Made by a program: the position numbers and the translations under genes | NCBI RefSeq assembly: GCF_000257905.1 | Contig: NZ_AJJL01000006.1 | Location: forward strand, 1 to 64,000 | Length of the DNA stretch: 64,000 nucleotides | From: Streptococcus mitis SK579 | Lineage (GTDB): Bacteria; Bacillota; Bacilli; Lactobacillales; Streptococcaceae | Direction: 5' to 3' | The notes under the pieces: model-generated | The model's database searches: none | What the model was told of the DNA's origin: nothing | What the model saw: only the letters and a program-made list of their open reading frames with translations | Shown here: positions 44,196 through 54,824 of the stretch, piece by piece | How the letters are laid out: each line of letters opens with the position of its first letter | Position numbering within the stretch: the stretch's first letter is position 1

Positions 44196-44812
44196 TGAAA
44201 CTCTACTTTGTCCGCCACGGTCGTACCCTCTGGAACCAAGAAGGACGCTTTCAAGGTGCTAGTGGAGACTCTCCCCTTCTTCCTGAATCCATTGACACCC
44301 TAAAACAACTTGGCCAGTATCTCAAGGAGATTCCTTTTGATCAGGTTTATTCAAGTGATTTACCTCGAGCGGTCAAATCTGCTGAGATTATCCAAAGTCA
44401 ACTCCAGAGCCCCTGTCCTTTAGAAAGTGTTTCTAATCTTCGTGAATGGCAGCTGGGGAAGTTGGAAGGTTTGAAAATTGCAACCTTGGAAGCTATTTAC
44501 CCGCAACAAATCAGAGCTTTCCGTTCTAATCTTGCTAAATTTGACACTCAAATGTTCGGAGCTGAATCCCTTTATAGCACCACGCAACGAACCATCCAAT
44601 TTATCAAATCACTCAAAGATAGTCCAGCTGAGCGTATTCTAATTGTCGGTCACGGCGCCAATCTTACTGCCAGTCTTCGTACTCTTCTAGGTTATAAAGA
44701 GCCACTTCTTCGTAAAGATGGCGGTCTAGCAAATGCCAGCCTAACAATTTTAGAAACCCATGATTTTGAAAAATTCACTCTTGATACGTGGAATGATACC
44801 TCTTATCAATAA
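44195..44812 (+). CDS. histidine phosphatase family protein
   Basis: The 205-residue phosphoglycerate-mutase-like enzyme starts MKLYFVRHGRTLWNQEGRFQG with the RHG catalytic motif. The second catalytic His lies in LIVGHGANLTASLRTLLG. It is a cytoplasmic phosphatase of unknown substrate. It is the last gene of the popT-ybaK operon, followed by a terminator. Confidence 0.9.
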   Translation: MKLYFVRHGRTLWNQEGRFQGASGDSPLLPESIDTLKQLGQYLKEIPFDQVYSSDLPRAVKSAEIIQSQLQSPCPLESVSNLREWQLGKLEGLKIATLEAIYPQQIRAFRSNLAKFDTQMFGAESLYSTTQRTIQFIKSLKDSPAERILIVGHGANLTASLRTLLGYKEPLLRKDGGLANASLTILETHDFEKFTLDTWNDTSYQ

Positions 44813-44813
44813 A

Positions 44814-44843
44814 GAACTTGATTTTAGTGTCAAGTTCTTTTTA
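44814..44843 (+). terminator. terminator after the phosphatase gene
   Basis: AAAGAACTTGA/TCAAGTTCTTT is a perfect stem with an 8-base loop followed by T, adjacent to the stop codon. Confidence 0.9.
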
Positions 44844-44939
44844 GTTTTTAAAGATTATCCGTGAATTTCTTGGATATTTATGATAAAATGGGAGTATCGC
44901 AAAAAATGACTCATCGTATTCAATTTTGAGTAAAACTAG

Positions 44940-46439
<1,500 letters not shown>

Positions 46440-46444
46440 TCTCT

Positions 46445-46476
46445 TATCCTCTGGTTCTTGCCAGAGGATTTTTTGA
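46445..46476 (+). terminator. terminator of lysS
   Basis: ATCCTCTGG/CCAGAGGAT with a 6-base loop and TTTTTTG. Confidence 0.9.
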
Positions 46477-46500
46477 TGCAAAAAGAGACTGAGTAAAAAC

Positions 46501-47340
46501 TCAATCTCTACTTTTCACTTCTTTGGTTGCTACATCTTCTCCAAACCATTTCATGCTTATTTCTTGGAACTTACCTTCTTTATAAAGTTGAACAAGAGCT
46601 TGGTTTAAAGCTTGGAATAATTTTTTATCTGCAGGTCTGACACCGACAGCAAAAGATTCACTTTCAAATCCAGCTGAAAAGACATTATAGTCATTTAATA
46701 TCCCCTCAGACTGAAGATAGTAATTAGCATACACTCGGTCAATCAACAAGGCATCAATTCGATCATTCTTCAAATCAATCAAGGCTTCATTGAAACTCTG
46801 GTATTGATTGGCCTTCTGGTCTTTGACACGATTTTTCAATAAGTTTGGCTGGGCTTCAAAGTCTAAATAACCAGAGGACCCAGCTTGAGCTCCCAAGGTC
46901 TTATCCTTCATCTCCTCTACTGAATGAATTTGCTGGCTTTTCTTCGCAACCAGAACTTGCTGATTTTCCATATATGGAATGCTAAAGGCAACTTTCTCTC
47001 GGCGTTCATCAGTGGCAGAATAGCCATTCCAGATAACGTCTATGGTTCCATTTTGCAGTTCTGTCTCCTTCATATCCCAGTCGATTGGTTGAAATTGAAC
47101 CTTAAAACCTAATTTTTCAGAGACAGCTTGTGCTAAATCAATATCAAAGCCTGTGTATTGGCCATTCTTTTCTTCAAATCCCATAGGTACAAAGGTATTG
47201 TCAAAACCAATAGTAATGGTCCCCTGATCTTGATACTTATCCCAGTTATCCTGCTTTGGATCGCTAGCCTTCTGAGTACAAGCTGTTAAAAAGAGTGTCA
47301 GGAGAGAAACCAATACTAAAGCAATTTTCTTATTAGTCAT
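46501..47340 (-). CDS. polar amino acid ABC transporter substrate-binding lipoprotein
   Basis: The 279-residue lipoprotein has lipobox LTAC (about residue 21), then a family 3 solute-binding fold. Its marks are GTITIGFDNTFVPMGFEEKNGQYTGFDIDLAQA, EMKETELQNGTIDVIWNGYS and a C-terminal LYKEGKFQEISMKWFGED. The substrate cannot be read from the sequence. I chose the ATG at 47340, with GGAGG upstream, rather than the GTG two codons earlier. It is the last gene of a permease-ATPase-binding protein operon. Confidence 0.9.
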   Translation of the reverse strand: MTNKKIALVLVSLLTLFLTACTQKASDPKQDNWDKYQDQGTITIGFDNTFVPMGFEEKNGQYTGFDIDLAQAVSEKLGFKVQFQPIDWDMKETELQNGTIDVIWNGYSATDERREKVAFSIPYMENQQVLVAKKSQQIHSVEEMKDKTLGAQAGSSGYLDFEAQPNLLKNRVKDQKANQYQSFNEALIDLKNDRIDALLIDRVYANYYLQSEGILNDYNVFSAGFESESFAVGVRPADKKLFQALNQALVQLYKEGKFQEISMKWFGEDVATKEVKSRD

Positions 47341-47349
47341 CGGCACCTC

Positions 47350-47979
47350 CTACTTGGGCTCAACCTTGAGAATCTGATCTGCGATATTTTCAGCGAACTG
47401 TAAATCGTGGGTAACGACAATCTGCGTCATCCCAAGTTCCCTATTTTGCAAGATCAGTTTTTCCACTTCCAAGCGCAACTCTGGATCCAGAGCAGAAGTT
47501 GGTTCATCGTAGCCAATGATTTCTGGGTCAATCATCATAGCACGCGCCAAGGCCACCCGCTGCTTTTGCCCACCAGATAATGAGAAAGGATAGGCATCTG
47601 CGTGCCCTGCTAGTCCTAACTGTTCCAAAAGCCCTCGCGCCTTCTTATCAGCCTCTTCCTGCTTCATTCCCATAGTTTTTACAGGAGATAAGGTCAAATT
47701 GTCTATAACTGATAAATGAGGGAAAAGTTGAAAATCTTGGAATACAAATCCCAGTAGATTGCGCTTCTCCAGTTCATCCAATTCTAAAGGTTCTCCATTA
47801 TAAAAAATTTGACCTGAATCAATGGTTTCAAGACCTGCAAGCATACGTAATAGAGTTGTCTTACCTCCACCAGAAGGCCCAACGATAGTCAGGATTTGCT
47901 TTTCAGGAATTTTTAGACTGAAATTAGATAAAATTTGCTTTTCACCAAAGACTTTATTGATATTTCGTAATTCTAACAT
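47350..47979 (-). CDS. amino acid ABC transporter ATP-binding protein
   Basis: The 209-residue ATPase of the GlnQ type has Walker A GPSGGGKTTLL, Q-loop VFQDFQLFPHL, signature LSGGQKQRVALARAMM and Walker B IIGYDEPTSALDPE. The substitution of Tyr for the usual hydrophobic before Asp is minor. It is shorter than many GlnQ proteins but ends after the H-loop VTHDLQFAENIAD. Coupled to the permease gene. Confidence 0.93.
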   Translation of the reverse strand: MLELRNINKVFGEKQILSNFSLKIPEKQILTIVGPSGGGKTTLLRMLAGLETIDSGQIFYNGEPLELDELEKRNLLGFVFQDFQLFPHLSVIDNLTLSPVKTMGMKQEEADKKARGLLEQLGLAGHADAYPFSLSGGQKQRVALARAMMIDPEIIGYDEPTSALDPELRLEVEKLILQNRELGMTQIVVTHDLQFAENIADQILKVEPK

Positions 47980-47988
47980 GGCAGCCTC

Positions 47989-48630
47989 CTATCTATAGTA
48001 ACTGTACTTCTTCTCAACTTTTTTGGCAAGAATGGTCACAATCCCAATCAAAATCAAGTAAATGGCTCCTGCCAAGAACATTGGGACCAGACTAGCATCA
48101 CGGTTTGCAGCTGTTCGACTAGCCAAGATAAGGTCTGAAATGCCTAGAGCATAAACCAGAGAAGTATCCTTGACCAAACTCATAACCTCATTAAAGACAC
48201 TAGGGAGAACAATCTTGGTCACCTGTGGTAAGATAATATAGCGCACTGTGTCAAAAGGATTAAACTTCAAGACCTTAGCAGCCTCATATTGACCTTTAGG
48301 AATGGTATCAATCCCTCCACGGAAGATTTCAGCAAAGTAAGCCGCATAATTGAGAACAAAAGCAATAATAGCTGCAGGAAGACGGTCTAAACGAATCCCA
48401 ATACTCGGGAGCACATAATAGATAAAGATCAATTGTAAGAGCAAGGGTGTGCCCCGCATGATCCAAATGTAAATGTTAATCAGATGATGGAGGAGCTTCC
48501 AATGGACTTGCAAGGCAAAGGCAATCAAAACGCCCAAGGGAATAGAAAAAATAAAGACCAGTGCAAACACCTGTAAAGTCATGCTTGCACCGCTCAATAA
48601 ACTCGGTAATATCTCAAACAAATAAGACAT
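47989..48630 (-). CDS. amino acid ABC transporter permease
   Basis: The 213-residue HisM-type permease has five hydrophobic segments and the EAA loop GQYEAAKVLKFNPFDTVRYIILPQ. A single permease gene implies a homodimer. It is the first gene of the three-gene operon, with a GGAGG SD site. Confidence 0.93.
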   Translation of the reverse strand: MSYLFEILPSLLSGASMTLQVFALVFIFSIPLGVLIAFALQVHWKLLHHLINIYIWIMRGTPLLLQLIFIYYVLPSIGIRLDRLPAAIIAFVLNYAAYFAEIFRGGIDTIPKGQYEAAKVLKFNPFDTVRYIILPQVTKIVLPSVFNEVMSLVKDTSLVYALGISDLILASRTAANRDASLVPMFLAGAIYLILIGIVTILAKKVEKKYSYYR

Positions 48631-48734
48631 GCTGCACCTCCTAAAAATAATTGTTCCTATTATAGCATAAATAAACTAAATAACCAACCATTATTGTAAA
48701 AAAATTCTTTTTTAACAGAAAAAATGTAGTTTTT

Positions 48735-48832
48735 TGAATCTAGAATAGAACAACACAACTTCTAAAGCCTTGTTAGAGATTTGATTTGAATTCCCTAATC
48801 AGTTTGTTCATATTCTATTTCAATACACTATA
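48735..48832 (-). repeat. RUP-like intergenic repeat, copy C
   Basis: On the minus strand it runs from TATAGTGTATTGAAATAGAATATG through ACTGATTAGGGAATTCAAAT to TATTCTAGATTCA. It is the inverted relative of copies A and B. Together with the next relic it fills the 300-base gap before the amino acid transporter operon. Confidence 0.5.
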
Positions 48833-48839
48833 ATTTATA

Positions 48840-48920
48840 AGTAAAAAAAGGACAAATTTTGCCCTTTCTCGATCTTAGATTCTATTTGTTACAGTTAACT
48901 TGACTGATAATTGGAGTTTT
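48840..48920 (+). mobile_element. ISL3/IS1167-like end relic
   Basis: AAAAAAGGACAAATTTTGCCCTTTCT and the following TTAGATTCTATTTGTTACAGTTAACTTG closely resemble the right end of the larger relic at 14830-14915. Only the last tens of bases of the element remain. Confidence 0.4.
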
Positions 48921-48931
48921 ATCTTACGTAT

Positions 48932-49087
48932 TTAAGATGGGTTGTCTTTTTTAGTTCGTGCCAATCTCAAAGAACGATTTGGATTGAGACGATTAAATAG
49001 TTCTTCCAATTTCTTTTCATTCCAAACGTCTGCGGCGGAAACAAAATTGCCATCCGCATCTCGGAAAGATATCGGTTTATCTCCCAT
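48932..49087 (-). CDS. 51-residue conserved streptococcal protein after obgE
   Basis: The product starts MGDKPISFRDADGNFVSAAD, then VWNEKKLEELFNRLNPNRSL, with a basic end. An AGGAG SD site lies just after the obgE stop, so it is coupled to obgE. I recall the same small ORF in pneumococcus, without known function. It is too short for many gene finders. Confidence 0.7.
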   Translation of the reverse strand: MGDKPISFRDADGNFVSAADVWNEKKLEELFNRLNPNRSLRLARTKKDNPS

Positions 49088-49096
49088 ACTAGTCTC

Positions 49097-50407
49097 CTAG
49101 TCTACAAATTCAAACTCAAATTTACCAATGCGGACCAAATCCCCATCCTTAGCACCACGCGCACGAAGGGCTTCATCAACTCCCATACCACGAAGTTGGC
49201 GGGCAAATTTCATGACTGATTCGTCACGATCAAAGTTGGTCATATTAAAGAGTTTCATTAGTTTTTCACCAGAAAGTACCCATGTCGCATCGTCATCACG
49301 GTTAATTTCAAAGGCTTTCTCTTCCTCGTCAAATCCATAGTAAGCTTCTTCTTCCATATCTGACTCGTCATAGAGCAAGAATTCTGGTGTCTTGTCTAGC
49401 AATTCAGCTGTAGCATCCAATAGCGTTGCCAGACCTTGCTTAGTCAAACCAGAAATTGGGAAGATTGCTGGTAACTCTTCAAATTCATCATAGTTTGTAG
49501 CTAATTTCTTCTTGAATTCTACAAGATTTTCCTGACTCTCAGGCATATCCATCTTATTAGCTACAATAATCTGTGGACGCTCCATGAGACGAAGATTATA
49601 TGACTCCAACTCCTTGTTAATGGCCAGATAATCCTCATAAGGATCACGACCTTCGCTAGCTGACATATCAATGATGTGAAGGATGACACGTGTACGTTCA
49701 ATATGACGGAGGAACTGAGTTCCCAAACCAACACCTTGACTAGCACCTTCAATCAATCCTGGTAGATCAGCTACTGCAAAAGATTCACCCGATTGGGTAC
49801 GAACCATTCCTAAATTTGGCACAATAGTGGTAAAGTGGTAGGCACCAATTTTAGGTTTAGCAGATGTGATAACACTTAAAAGTGTTGATTTCCCTACAGA
49901 TGGGAATCCAACTAAACCAACATCTGCTAAGATTTTTAGTTCCAATTGTAACTCACGTTCCTGACCTGGTTCTCCATTTTCAGAGATTTCTGGTGCAGGA
50001 TTTTTTGGTGTCGCGAAACGAATATTTCCACGTCCACCACGACCACCGTGAGCAACAATAAATTCTTGCCCGTGTTCTATCAAATCTGTCAAAACCTTGC
50101 CAGTCTCTGCATCACGAACAGTCGTACCTTGTGGCACTCGAACTCTAAGGTCATCAGCACCACGACCATGCATCCCTTTGGTCATCCCTTTTTCACCAGA
50201 ATCAGCCTTGAAATGACGATTGTAGCGGAAATCCATGAGGGTACGTAGACCTTCATCTACAACGAAGACGACATTGCCTCCACGACCACCATCACCGCCC
50301 CAAGGACCGCCATTAGGGACATATTTTTCACGGCGAAAGGCAACCATACCATCGCCACCATTACCAGCCTTGACCTTAATCTTTGCTGTATCTAAAAACA
50401 TACTCAT
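49097..50407 (-). CDS. obgE: GTPase Obg/CgtA
   Basis: The 436-residue protein has the glycine-rich Obg fold ([12 protein letters not shown]..., residues 1-158). The G domain follows, with [22 protein letters not shown] and NKMD. A C-terminal OCT domain ends [11 protein letters not shown]. It binds ribosomal subunits and links ribosome assembly with (p)ppGpp and the cell cycle. It follows the DUF4044 gene and terminator. In pneumococcus the same gene sits near the cpoA cluster. Confidence 0.97.
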   Translation of the reverse strand: MSMFLDTAKIKVKAGNGGDGMVAFRREKYVPNGGPWGGDGGRGGNVVFVVDEGLRTLMDFRYNRHFKADSGEKGMTKGMHGRGADDLRVRVPQGTTVRDAETGKVLTDLIEHGQEFIVAHGGRGGRGNIRFATPKNPAPEISENGEPGQERELQLELKILADVGLVGFPSVGKSTLLSVITSAKPKIGAYHFTTIVPNLGMVRTQSGESFAVADLPGLIEGASQGVGLGTQFLRHIERTRVILHIIDMSASEGRDPYEDYLAINKELESYNLRLMERPQIIVANKMDMPESQENLVEFKKKLATNYDEFEELPAIFPISGLTKQGLATLLDATAELLDKTPEFLLYDESDMEEEAYYGFDEEEKAFEINRDDDATWVLSGEKLMKLFNMTNFDRDESVMKFARQLRGMGVDEALRARGAKDGDLVRIGKFEFEFVD

Positions 50408-50423
50408 TATTTCTTCTCACTTT

Positions 50424-50450
50424 AAAAAAGGGCTGGGAAATCCCAGTCAC
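50424..50450 (-). terminator. terminator of the DUF4044 gene
   Basis: CTGGGA-TT-TCCCAG followed by CCCTTTTTT on the minus strand, between the DUF4044 gene and obgE. Confidence 0.85.
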
Positions 50451-50470
50451 TAAATTTTCTTGAATCTATT

Positions 50471-50605
50471 TTATAGATTACTGAGGGCACCAATTGCAGT
50501 TGCAAAAATTCCCAAAATACTTGCTACTAACATGATAAGCACGATAAGCAAGGTTAATTTCTCAAACATAGTTTTTTTACGTTTTCCATTATCTCCAAAT
50601 GCCAT
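50471..50605 (-). CDS. DUF4044 small membrane protein
   Basis: The 44-residue protein starts MAFGDNGKRKKTMFEKLTL, followed by one membrane helix LIVLIMLVASILGIFATAI. A GGAGAT SD site precedes it. It matches the DUF4044 family, short single-pass proteins of streptococci and lactobacilli. No function can be read from the sequence. It is missed by length-filtered ORF calling. Confidence 0.75.
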   Translation of the reverse strand: MAFGDNGKRKKTMFEKLTLLIVLIMLVASILGIFATAIGALSNL

Positions 50606-50663
50606 TTTTATCTCCTTCGTTACATTCTATTTTCTATTATCTTAGCATGAATTGAGCTAGTTT

Positions 50664-50855
50664 TCAATAGTCACTTGCTACTGGTGCAATAATCCATAAA
50701 ATGATATAAGCTACAACTCCTGCTCCATAACCAAAAGCAAGAACACCCCATATTACGCGAACAATAGTAGGATCCATATCAAAATAATGGGCTACCCCAG
50801 CACAAACACCAGCAATCTTTTTATCACGACCGCTTCTCATTAATTGTTTTTTCAT
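50664..50855 (-). CDS. PspC domain protein
   Basis: The 63-residue protein has the PspC core KKIAGVCAGVAHYFDMDPTI followed by a membrane helix. PspC-like proteins sense or buffer envelope stress. I placed the start at the ATG of MKKQLMRSG (AGAGGA SD site) rather than 8 residues upstream, where the frame overlaps the glycosyltransferase gene. Confidence 0.87.
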   Translation of the reverse strand: MKKQLMRSGRDKKIAGVCAGVAHYFDMDPTIVRVIWGVLAFGYGAGVVAYIILWIIAPVASDY

Positions 50856-50868
50856 ACTGTTCCTCTTT

Positions 50869-52194
50869 CTATTCTTCATGGTCTTTCCAATAATCTCTTA
50901 TGCTGATCAACTGTGTTTTTGAAGCCTTCAGCATTCGTCTAGAGCCTTTTACGGGCACAGCAACCACCTGTTGTGGAAGATACAAAACTGTCTTAAAGAT
51001 ACGCTGACTAATAGTATCATCTTTAGCTAAATCTTTCTCGAAATTATTTGAAATAATAGCATCCAGATAAAACTCATGTACTCGTTTCCCAAAGTTCTCA
51101 GCTGAAATCTCATACAATTTCTCTGATAAAGTATGCTCATTCATATCTGGTGTTGCAATCAGGGCTTCCAAAATAGCACCAGCCAAATCATGTTCTCCAT
51201 AGTACAAGGTTCCAAACATTTTATCACTGATAAGATTGTCCAGATAAGGATTTCCATGTGCAATGACAGGTGTCCCACTAGCCAAACTTTCCAAGTAGGT
51301 CAAGCCTTGGGTTTCACTTGTCGATGCCGAGATGAAGAAATCCGCCGCCTTATAATAAAGAGCTGTCTCACTAGGAGCAATCATCCCTGTAAAGATGACC
51401 GAGTCTTGAATCTCTAGTTTCTGTGCTTGCTCTTTAAGGTCATCCAGATAAGGCCCATCCCCAGCTATCACCAGTTTCACCTTGTCTTCCTCTCTCAAAA
51501 CTTCTGCAAAGGCTGCTAATACTGCTTGAATATTTTTTTCATAGGAAATTCTAGAAAGACTAAGCAACATCTTTTCATCATCTTGAATCCCTAGTTTACT
51601 ACGCAGTTCTGTCAAATTTTCCTGCTTGATTTCCGGACGATCAAACTTAGCTAATTCAATCCCAGTTGGAATGACCCGCTTTTCAACCTTGACCTTATAG
51701 TCAGATAGCAAGTCACGGACAATCTCACTCGGGCAAATGACTCCATCCACATCATGCAGGAAACCTCTGACCAGATACTTGACCATACTAGGACGAATCA
51801 ACATCCCCTTGGCAATATAATGGACATAGTCTTCATACTGGGTGTGATAGGTATGAATGACGGGAATTTCCAATTCACGCGCAATCCAAATCCCCAACAA
51901 ACCAAGAGAAAATTCTGTCTGAGTATGGATAACATCCAGTTGATATTGTTTAGCAATTTCAAGCGCCTTGCTAAATCCTCGGTAGGCAAAGCGGCGATCC
52001 TTAAAAGCAAAGAAGGGAACACTTGGAATACGGATAATTTGCCAATCTTCATAGCGATTGACATCCTTATCTGTAGTCGTAAAGATAAAAACAGCATGCC
52101 CCTGCTTTTCAAGTTCTGTTTTCAAGGTTCGAATACTGGTCGCAACACCAGAAACCTGAGGAAAATAGGTATCTGTAAATAAACCAATTCGCAT
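50869..52194 (-). CDS. GT4 glycosyltransferase, probable alpha-monoglucosyl-diacylglycerol synthase
   Basis: The 441-residue GT4 enzyme starts MRIGLFTDTYFPQVSGVATSI. It carries the KRVIPTGIELAKF segment, the nucleotide-sugar motif SASTSETQGLTYLESLASG and a long basic C-terminus that may bind membrane. The pneumococcal gene next to cpoA makes glucosyl-diacylglycerol, the base of its glycolipids and lipoteichoic acid anchor. It follows cpoA by 15 bases, so the two act in sequence. The exact donor is inferred from synteny. Confidence 0.85.
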   Translation of the reverse strand: MRIGLFTDTYFPQVSGVATSIRTLKTELEKQGHAVFIFTTTDKDVNRYEDWQIIRIPSVPFFAFKDRRFAYRGFSKALEIAKQYQLDVIHTQTEFSLGLLGIWIARELEIPVIHTYHTQYEDYVHYIAKGMLIRPSMVKYLVRGFLHDVDGVICPSEIVRDLLSDYKVKVEKRVIPTGIELAKFDRPEIKQENLTELRSKLGIQDDEKMLLSLSRISYEKNIQAVLAAFAEVLREEDKVKLVIAGDGPYLDDLKEQAQKLEIQDSVIFTGMIAPSETALYYKAADFFISASTSETQGLTYLESLASGTPVIAHGNPYLDNLISDKMFGTLYYGEHDLAGAILEALIATPDMNEHTLSEKLYEISAENFGKRVHEFYLDAIISNNFEKDLAKDDTISQRIFKTVLYLPQQVVAVPVKGSRRMLKASKTQLISIRDYWKDHEE

Positions 52195-52209
52195 AGATTA
52201 CCTCACTTT

Positions 52210-53253
52210 TTATTTTCTCCCTAAAGCGGCTTGTTTCTCATAAAAGTCCAACCAGATTTGCAACAGATGCTCTTCAGAATACTCTCTAGAAATATTCTTA
52301 GCTTTTTCTTTCAAATCTTTTAAAACAGCAGGATTCGCTTGATATTCCAGAATAGCTTCTTTCATCTCTTCTCTATCTGCTGTCGCCCTATAATTTCCCT
52401 CCAAAATCACCTTATAGAGATCTAAATCACGCAACATAATAGGAGCTTCACAACTGGCAGCTTCTAGGATAGTCATAGGAAAGAGCTCATTGTAACTAGG
52501 TAACAAGAAAAGATCCGCTAGGGCATACAATTCGCGCATACGCTCTGGCGATACAATACCTGGAAACATTAAATTTTTAGGGGGATTGTCCATAATTTTC
52601 TTATAGCGTTCATAACCATCTGTCATGCCACCGAAAGAGAATCCGCCGGCCCAGATAAAGGTAATCTGAGGCAATTCCTCAGCCAGCCGGATAAAATCAT
52701 CAATCCCTTTGCGTTTCTGAACTTGACCAGCACCTACTACGATAAACTGATTCTCACTAATACCTAGCTCTGTTCGCAGACTCGCTACCTCTTCTTGTGG
52801 AAGAGGATGCCATTTTTCCTTGTTGACAAAGTTAGGAATATAGGTCACTTTTTCACGTGGAATACCAGCTGCCACCAAATCCTCGATAAACATAGGATTG
52901 ACCACAACCAAGTGCTCCATCCGGTTGTAAAAAGAAAATACATAGCGTTTAATAATTCCTTTTAAGAAAAATGGAATTTTCAAACTCCCCTCAAGTGTAT
53001 CAGGCAAGAAATGCACATAGCCAATTTTTCTCCCTGAGCGTTTCTTTTGGAATGTTGATAAATAGTAGGGGAAATCAATCGTATGAAAGTGAGTCACATC
53101 TGCCTCTATTGGAAGATTTTCTGTAACAATCAATTGATCCTTGGCATCACGGTGAAGAAGACGAACTAATTCACGGTAAGCACCTGAAACTCCTTGTCCT
53201 GCTACTTTCTCACTTGAACTCAACATATTGATGCGTAATTTCTTTTTTTCCAT
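52210..53253 (-). CDS. cpoA: GT4 glycosyltransferase CpoA, probable alpha-galactosyl-glucosyl-diacylglycerol synthase
   Basis: The 347-residue GT4 enzyme has ...IYNFVNKEKW-type mid region (TYIPNFVNKEKWHPL), VGAGQVQKRKGIDDF, and the donor-site motif LPSYNELFPMTILEAASCEAP. Pneumococcal CpoA adds galactose to glucosyl-diacylglycerol, and mutations alter beta-lactam response and membrane properties. The start is placed at ATG 53253 (MEKKKLRINML). No SD site is visible and a TATAAT box lies 8 bases before, so the mRNA may be leaderless. A longer frame to 53343 is unlikely. Confidence 0.85.
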   Translation of the reverse strand: MEKKKLRINMLSSSEKVAGQGVSGAYRELVRLLHRDAKDQLIVTENLPIEADVTHFHTIDFPYYLSTFQKKRSGRKIGYVHFLPDTLEGSLKIPFFLKGIIKRYVFSFYNRMEHLVVVNPMFIEDLVAAGIPREKVTYIPNFVNKEKWHPLPQEEVASLRTELGISENQFIVVGAGQVQKRKGIDDFIRLAEELPQITFIWAGGFSFGGMTDGYERYKKIMDNPPKNLMFPGIVSPERMRELYALADLFLLPSYNELFPMTILEAASCEAPIMLRDLDLYKVILEGNYRATADREEMKEAILEYQANPAVLKDLKEKAKNISREYSEEHLLQIWLDFYEKQAALGRK

Positions 53254-53260
53254 AACTACT

Positions 53261-53266
53261 ATTATA
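53261..53266 (-). promoter_or_regulatory. cpoA -10 box next to the start codon
   Basis: TATAAT ends only 7-8 bases before the cpoA ATG, placing the transcript start at or within 1-2 bases of it. The -35 region is weak. Since rpoD and its upstream genes end before, this gives cpoA its own promoter. Confidence 0.5.
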
Positions 53267-53368
53267 TCATTTTCTTTGAATAAAATCAGCAAAAGAAAGG
53301 AGAGACTAGAGGAAAAGAGGAGTAAATTTCCTCGCTTTTCCAACAGTCTCTCACATGCTTTTATATGT

Positions 53369-53698
53369 TTACTTAATGCCTAGGGCAATACGAGCATAGC
53401 GACTCATTTTTTCAACTGTCCAGGCTGGATACCATACTAATTTGACCTCAGTATCCGTTACTTCTGGCACCTCTGTCATGGCATCATAAATCTGGTCTGT
53501 CAAAAGGTCAGCTAGGGGACAACCCATAGTTGTCAAAGTCATATCAATCTCTGTTTGCCCTGTGTCACCATCAAAACGAATCTCATAAATTAAACCAAGA
53601 TTGACAATATCGATTCCCAACTCAGGGTCGATGACTTCTTCCAAGGCTGATAAAATTCGTGTTTTGATATTTTCGATTTGTTCTTCTGTATAAGCCAT
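53369..53698 (-). CDS. DUF59/MIP18 family Fe-S assembly protein
   Basis: The 109-residue protein contains EVIDPELGIDIVNLGLIYEI, MTLTTMGCPLADLL with the conserved Cys and a C-terminal VKLVWYPAW. The family (SufT, PaaD, CIA2-like) helps mature Fe-S proteins. I used ATG 53698 with GAGG 7 bases upstream; the frame extends 4 residues further. It lies 15 bases after rpoD, so it is likely co-transcribed. Confidence 0.88.
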   Translation of the reverse strand: MAYTEEQIENIKTRILSALEEVIDPELGIDIVNLGLIYEIRFDGDTGQTEIDMTLTTMGCPLADLLTDQIYDAMTEVPEVTDTEVKLVWYPAWTVEKMSRYARIALGIK

Positions 53699-53712
53699 GT
53701 TTATCCTCACTC

Positions 53713-54822
53713 TTAGTCTTCAATAAAATCACGAAGCGGTTTGCTGCGACTTGGTTGGCGTAGTTTTCTCAAAGCCTTAGCTTCAATCTGACGGATACGC
53801 TCACGGGTTACGTTAAAGACTTTACCCACATCTTCAAGGGTGCGCATTTTTCCATCATCTAGACCAAAACGTAGACGCAGAACATTTTCTTCACGATCTG
53901 TAAGAGTATCCAAGACCTCATCCAACTGCTCACGCAAGACGATACGAGTTGTATAGTCCACTGGATTTTCAATCACTTCATCTTCAATAAAGTCTCCAAG
54001 GTGGCTATCATCTTCTTCACCGATAGGAGTTTCAAGAGATACTGGTTCTTGGGCAATCTTCAAGATTTCACGAACCTTATCAGGGGTCATATCCATACGT
54101 TCAGCAATTTGCTCTGGCGTTGGATCTTGTCCTAATTCTTGAAGGAGATTACGCTGCTCACGAACCAATTTATTGATAGTTTCAACCATGTGAACTGGGA
54201 TACGGATGGTACGAGCTTGATCCGCAATAGCACGAGTGATGGCTTGACGAATCCACCAAGTTGCGTAAGTTGAGAACTTGAATCCTTTAGAATAGTCAAA
54301 CTTGTCAACCGCCTTCATCAAGCCCATATTTCCTTCTTGAATCAAATCAAGGAACTGCATACCACGACCAACATAGCGTTTAGCAATAGAAACAACCAAA
54401 CGAAGGTTGGCTTCCGCAAGACGTTGTTTGGCTTCGATATCACCAGCTTCAACAGCCAGTGCCAATTCTTTTTCCTCTTCATTGGTCAAGAGAGGAACGA
54501 CCCCGATTTCTTTCAAGTACATACGGACAGGGTCGTTGACCTTAGCCGAAGTTGAACCAATCAAGTCCTCATCACTGAGTTCTGGTTCTTCTTCATTGCT
54601 AAGAACACGCGCACTTGGATTTCCTTCGTTATCTGTGATAGAAATTCCTGCATCCTGAATCCGTTGCAAGAGATCTTCAATCCCATCAGCGTCCAAGGTA
54701 AAAGGAATAACAAGACTTGCATTGATTTCATCGTCTGTTGCGGTCCCTTTTTGCTTATGATTACGGATAAATTCTGCTACTTGCACGTCAAATGTTGTTA
54801 CTTCTTTTTGTTTTGTTGCCAT
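53713..54822 (-). CDS. rpoD: primary sigma factor RpoD (SigA)
   Basis: The 369-residue sigma factor has a short region 1 and region 2 with [20 protein letters not shown] (2.3-2.4). Region 3 is present, and region 4.2 reads [20 protein letters not shown]. Length is typical for streptococci. It directs RNA polymerase to the housekeeping promoters noted above. It follows dnaG by 2 bases, the usual Firmicute macromolecular-synthesis arrangement, here without rpsU in front. Confidence 0.97.
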   Translation of the reverse strand: MATKQKEVTTFDVQVAEFIRNHKQKGTATDDEINASLVIPFTLDADGIEDLLQRIQDAGISITDNEGNPSARVLSNEEEPELSDEDLIGSTSAKVNDPVRMYLKEIGVVPLLTNEEEKELALAVEAGDIEAKQRLAEANLRLVVSIAKRYVGRGMQFLDLIQEGNMGLMKAVDKFDYSKGFKFSTYATWWIRQAITRAIADQARTIRIPVHMVETINKLVREQRNLLQELGQDPTPEQIAERMDMTPDKVREILKIAQEPVSLETPIGEEDDSHLGDFIEDEVIENPVDYTTRIVLREQLDEVLDTLTDREENVLRLRFGLDDGKMRTLEDVGKVFNVTRERIRQIEAKALRKLRQPSRSKPLRDFIED

Positions 54823-54824
54823 TG

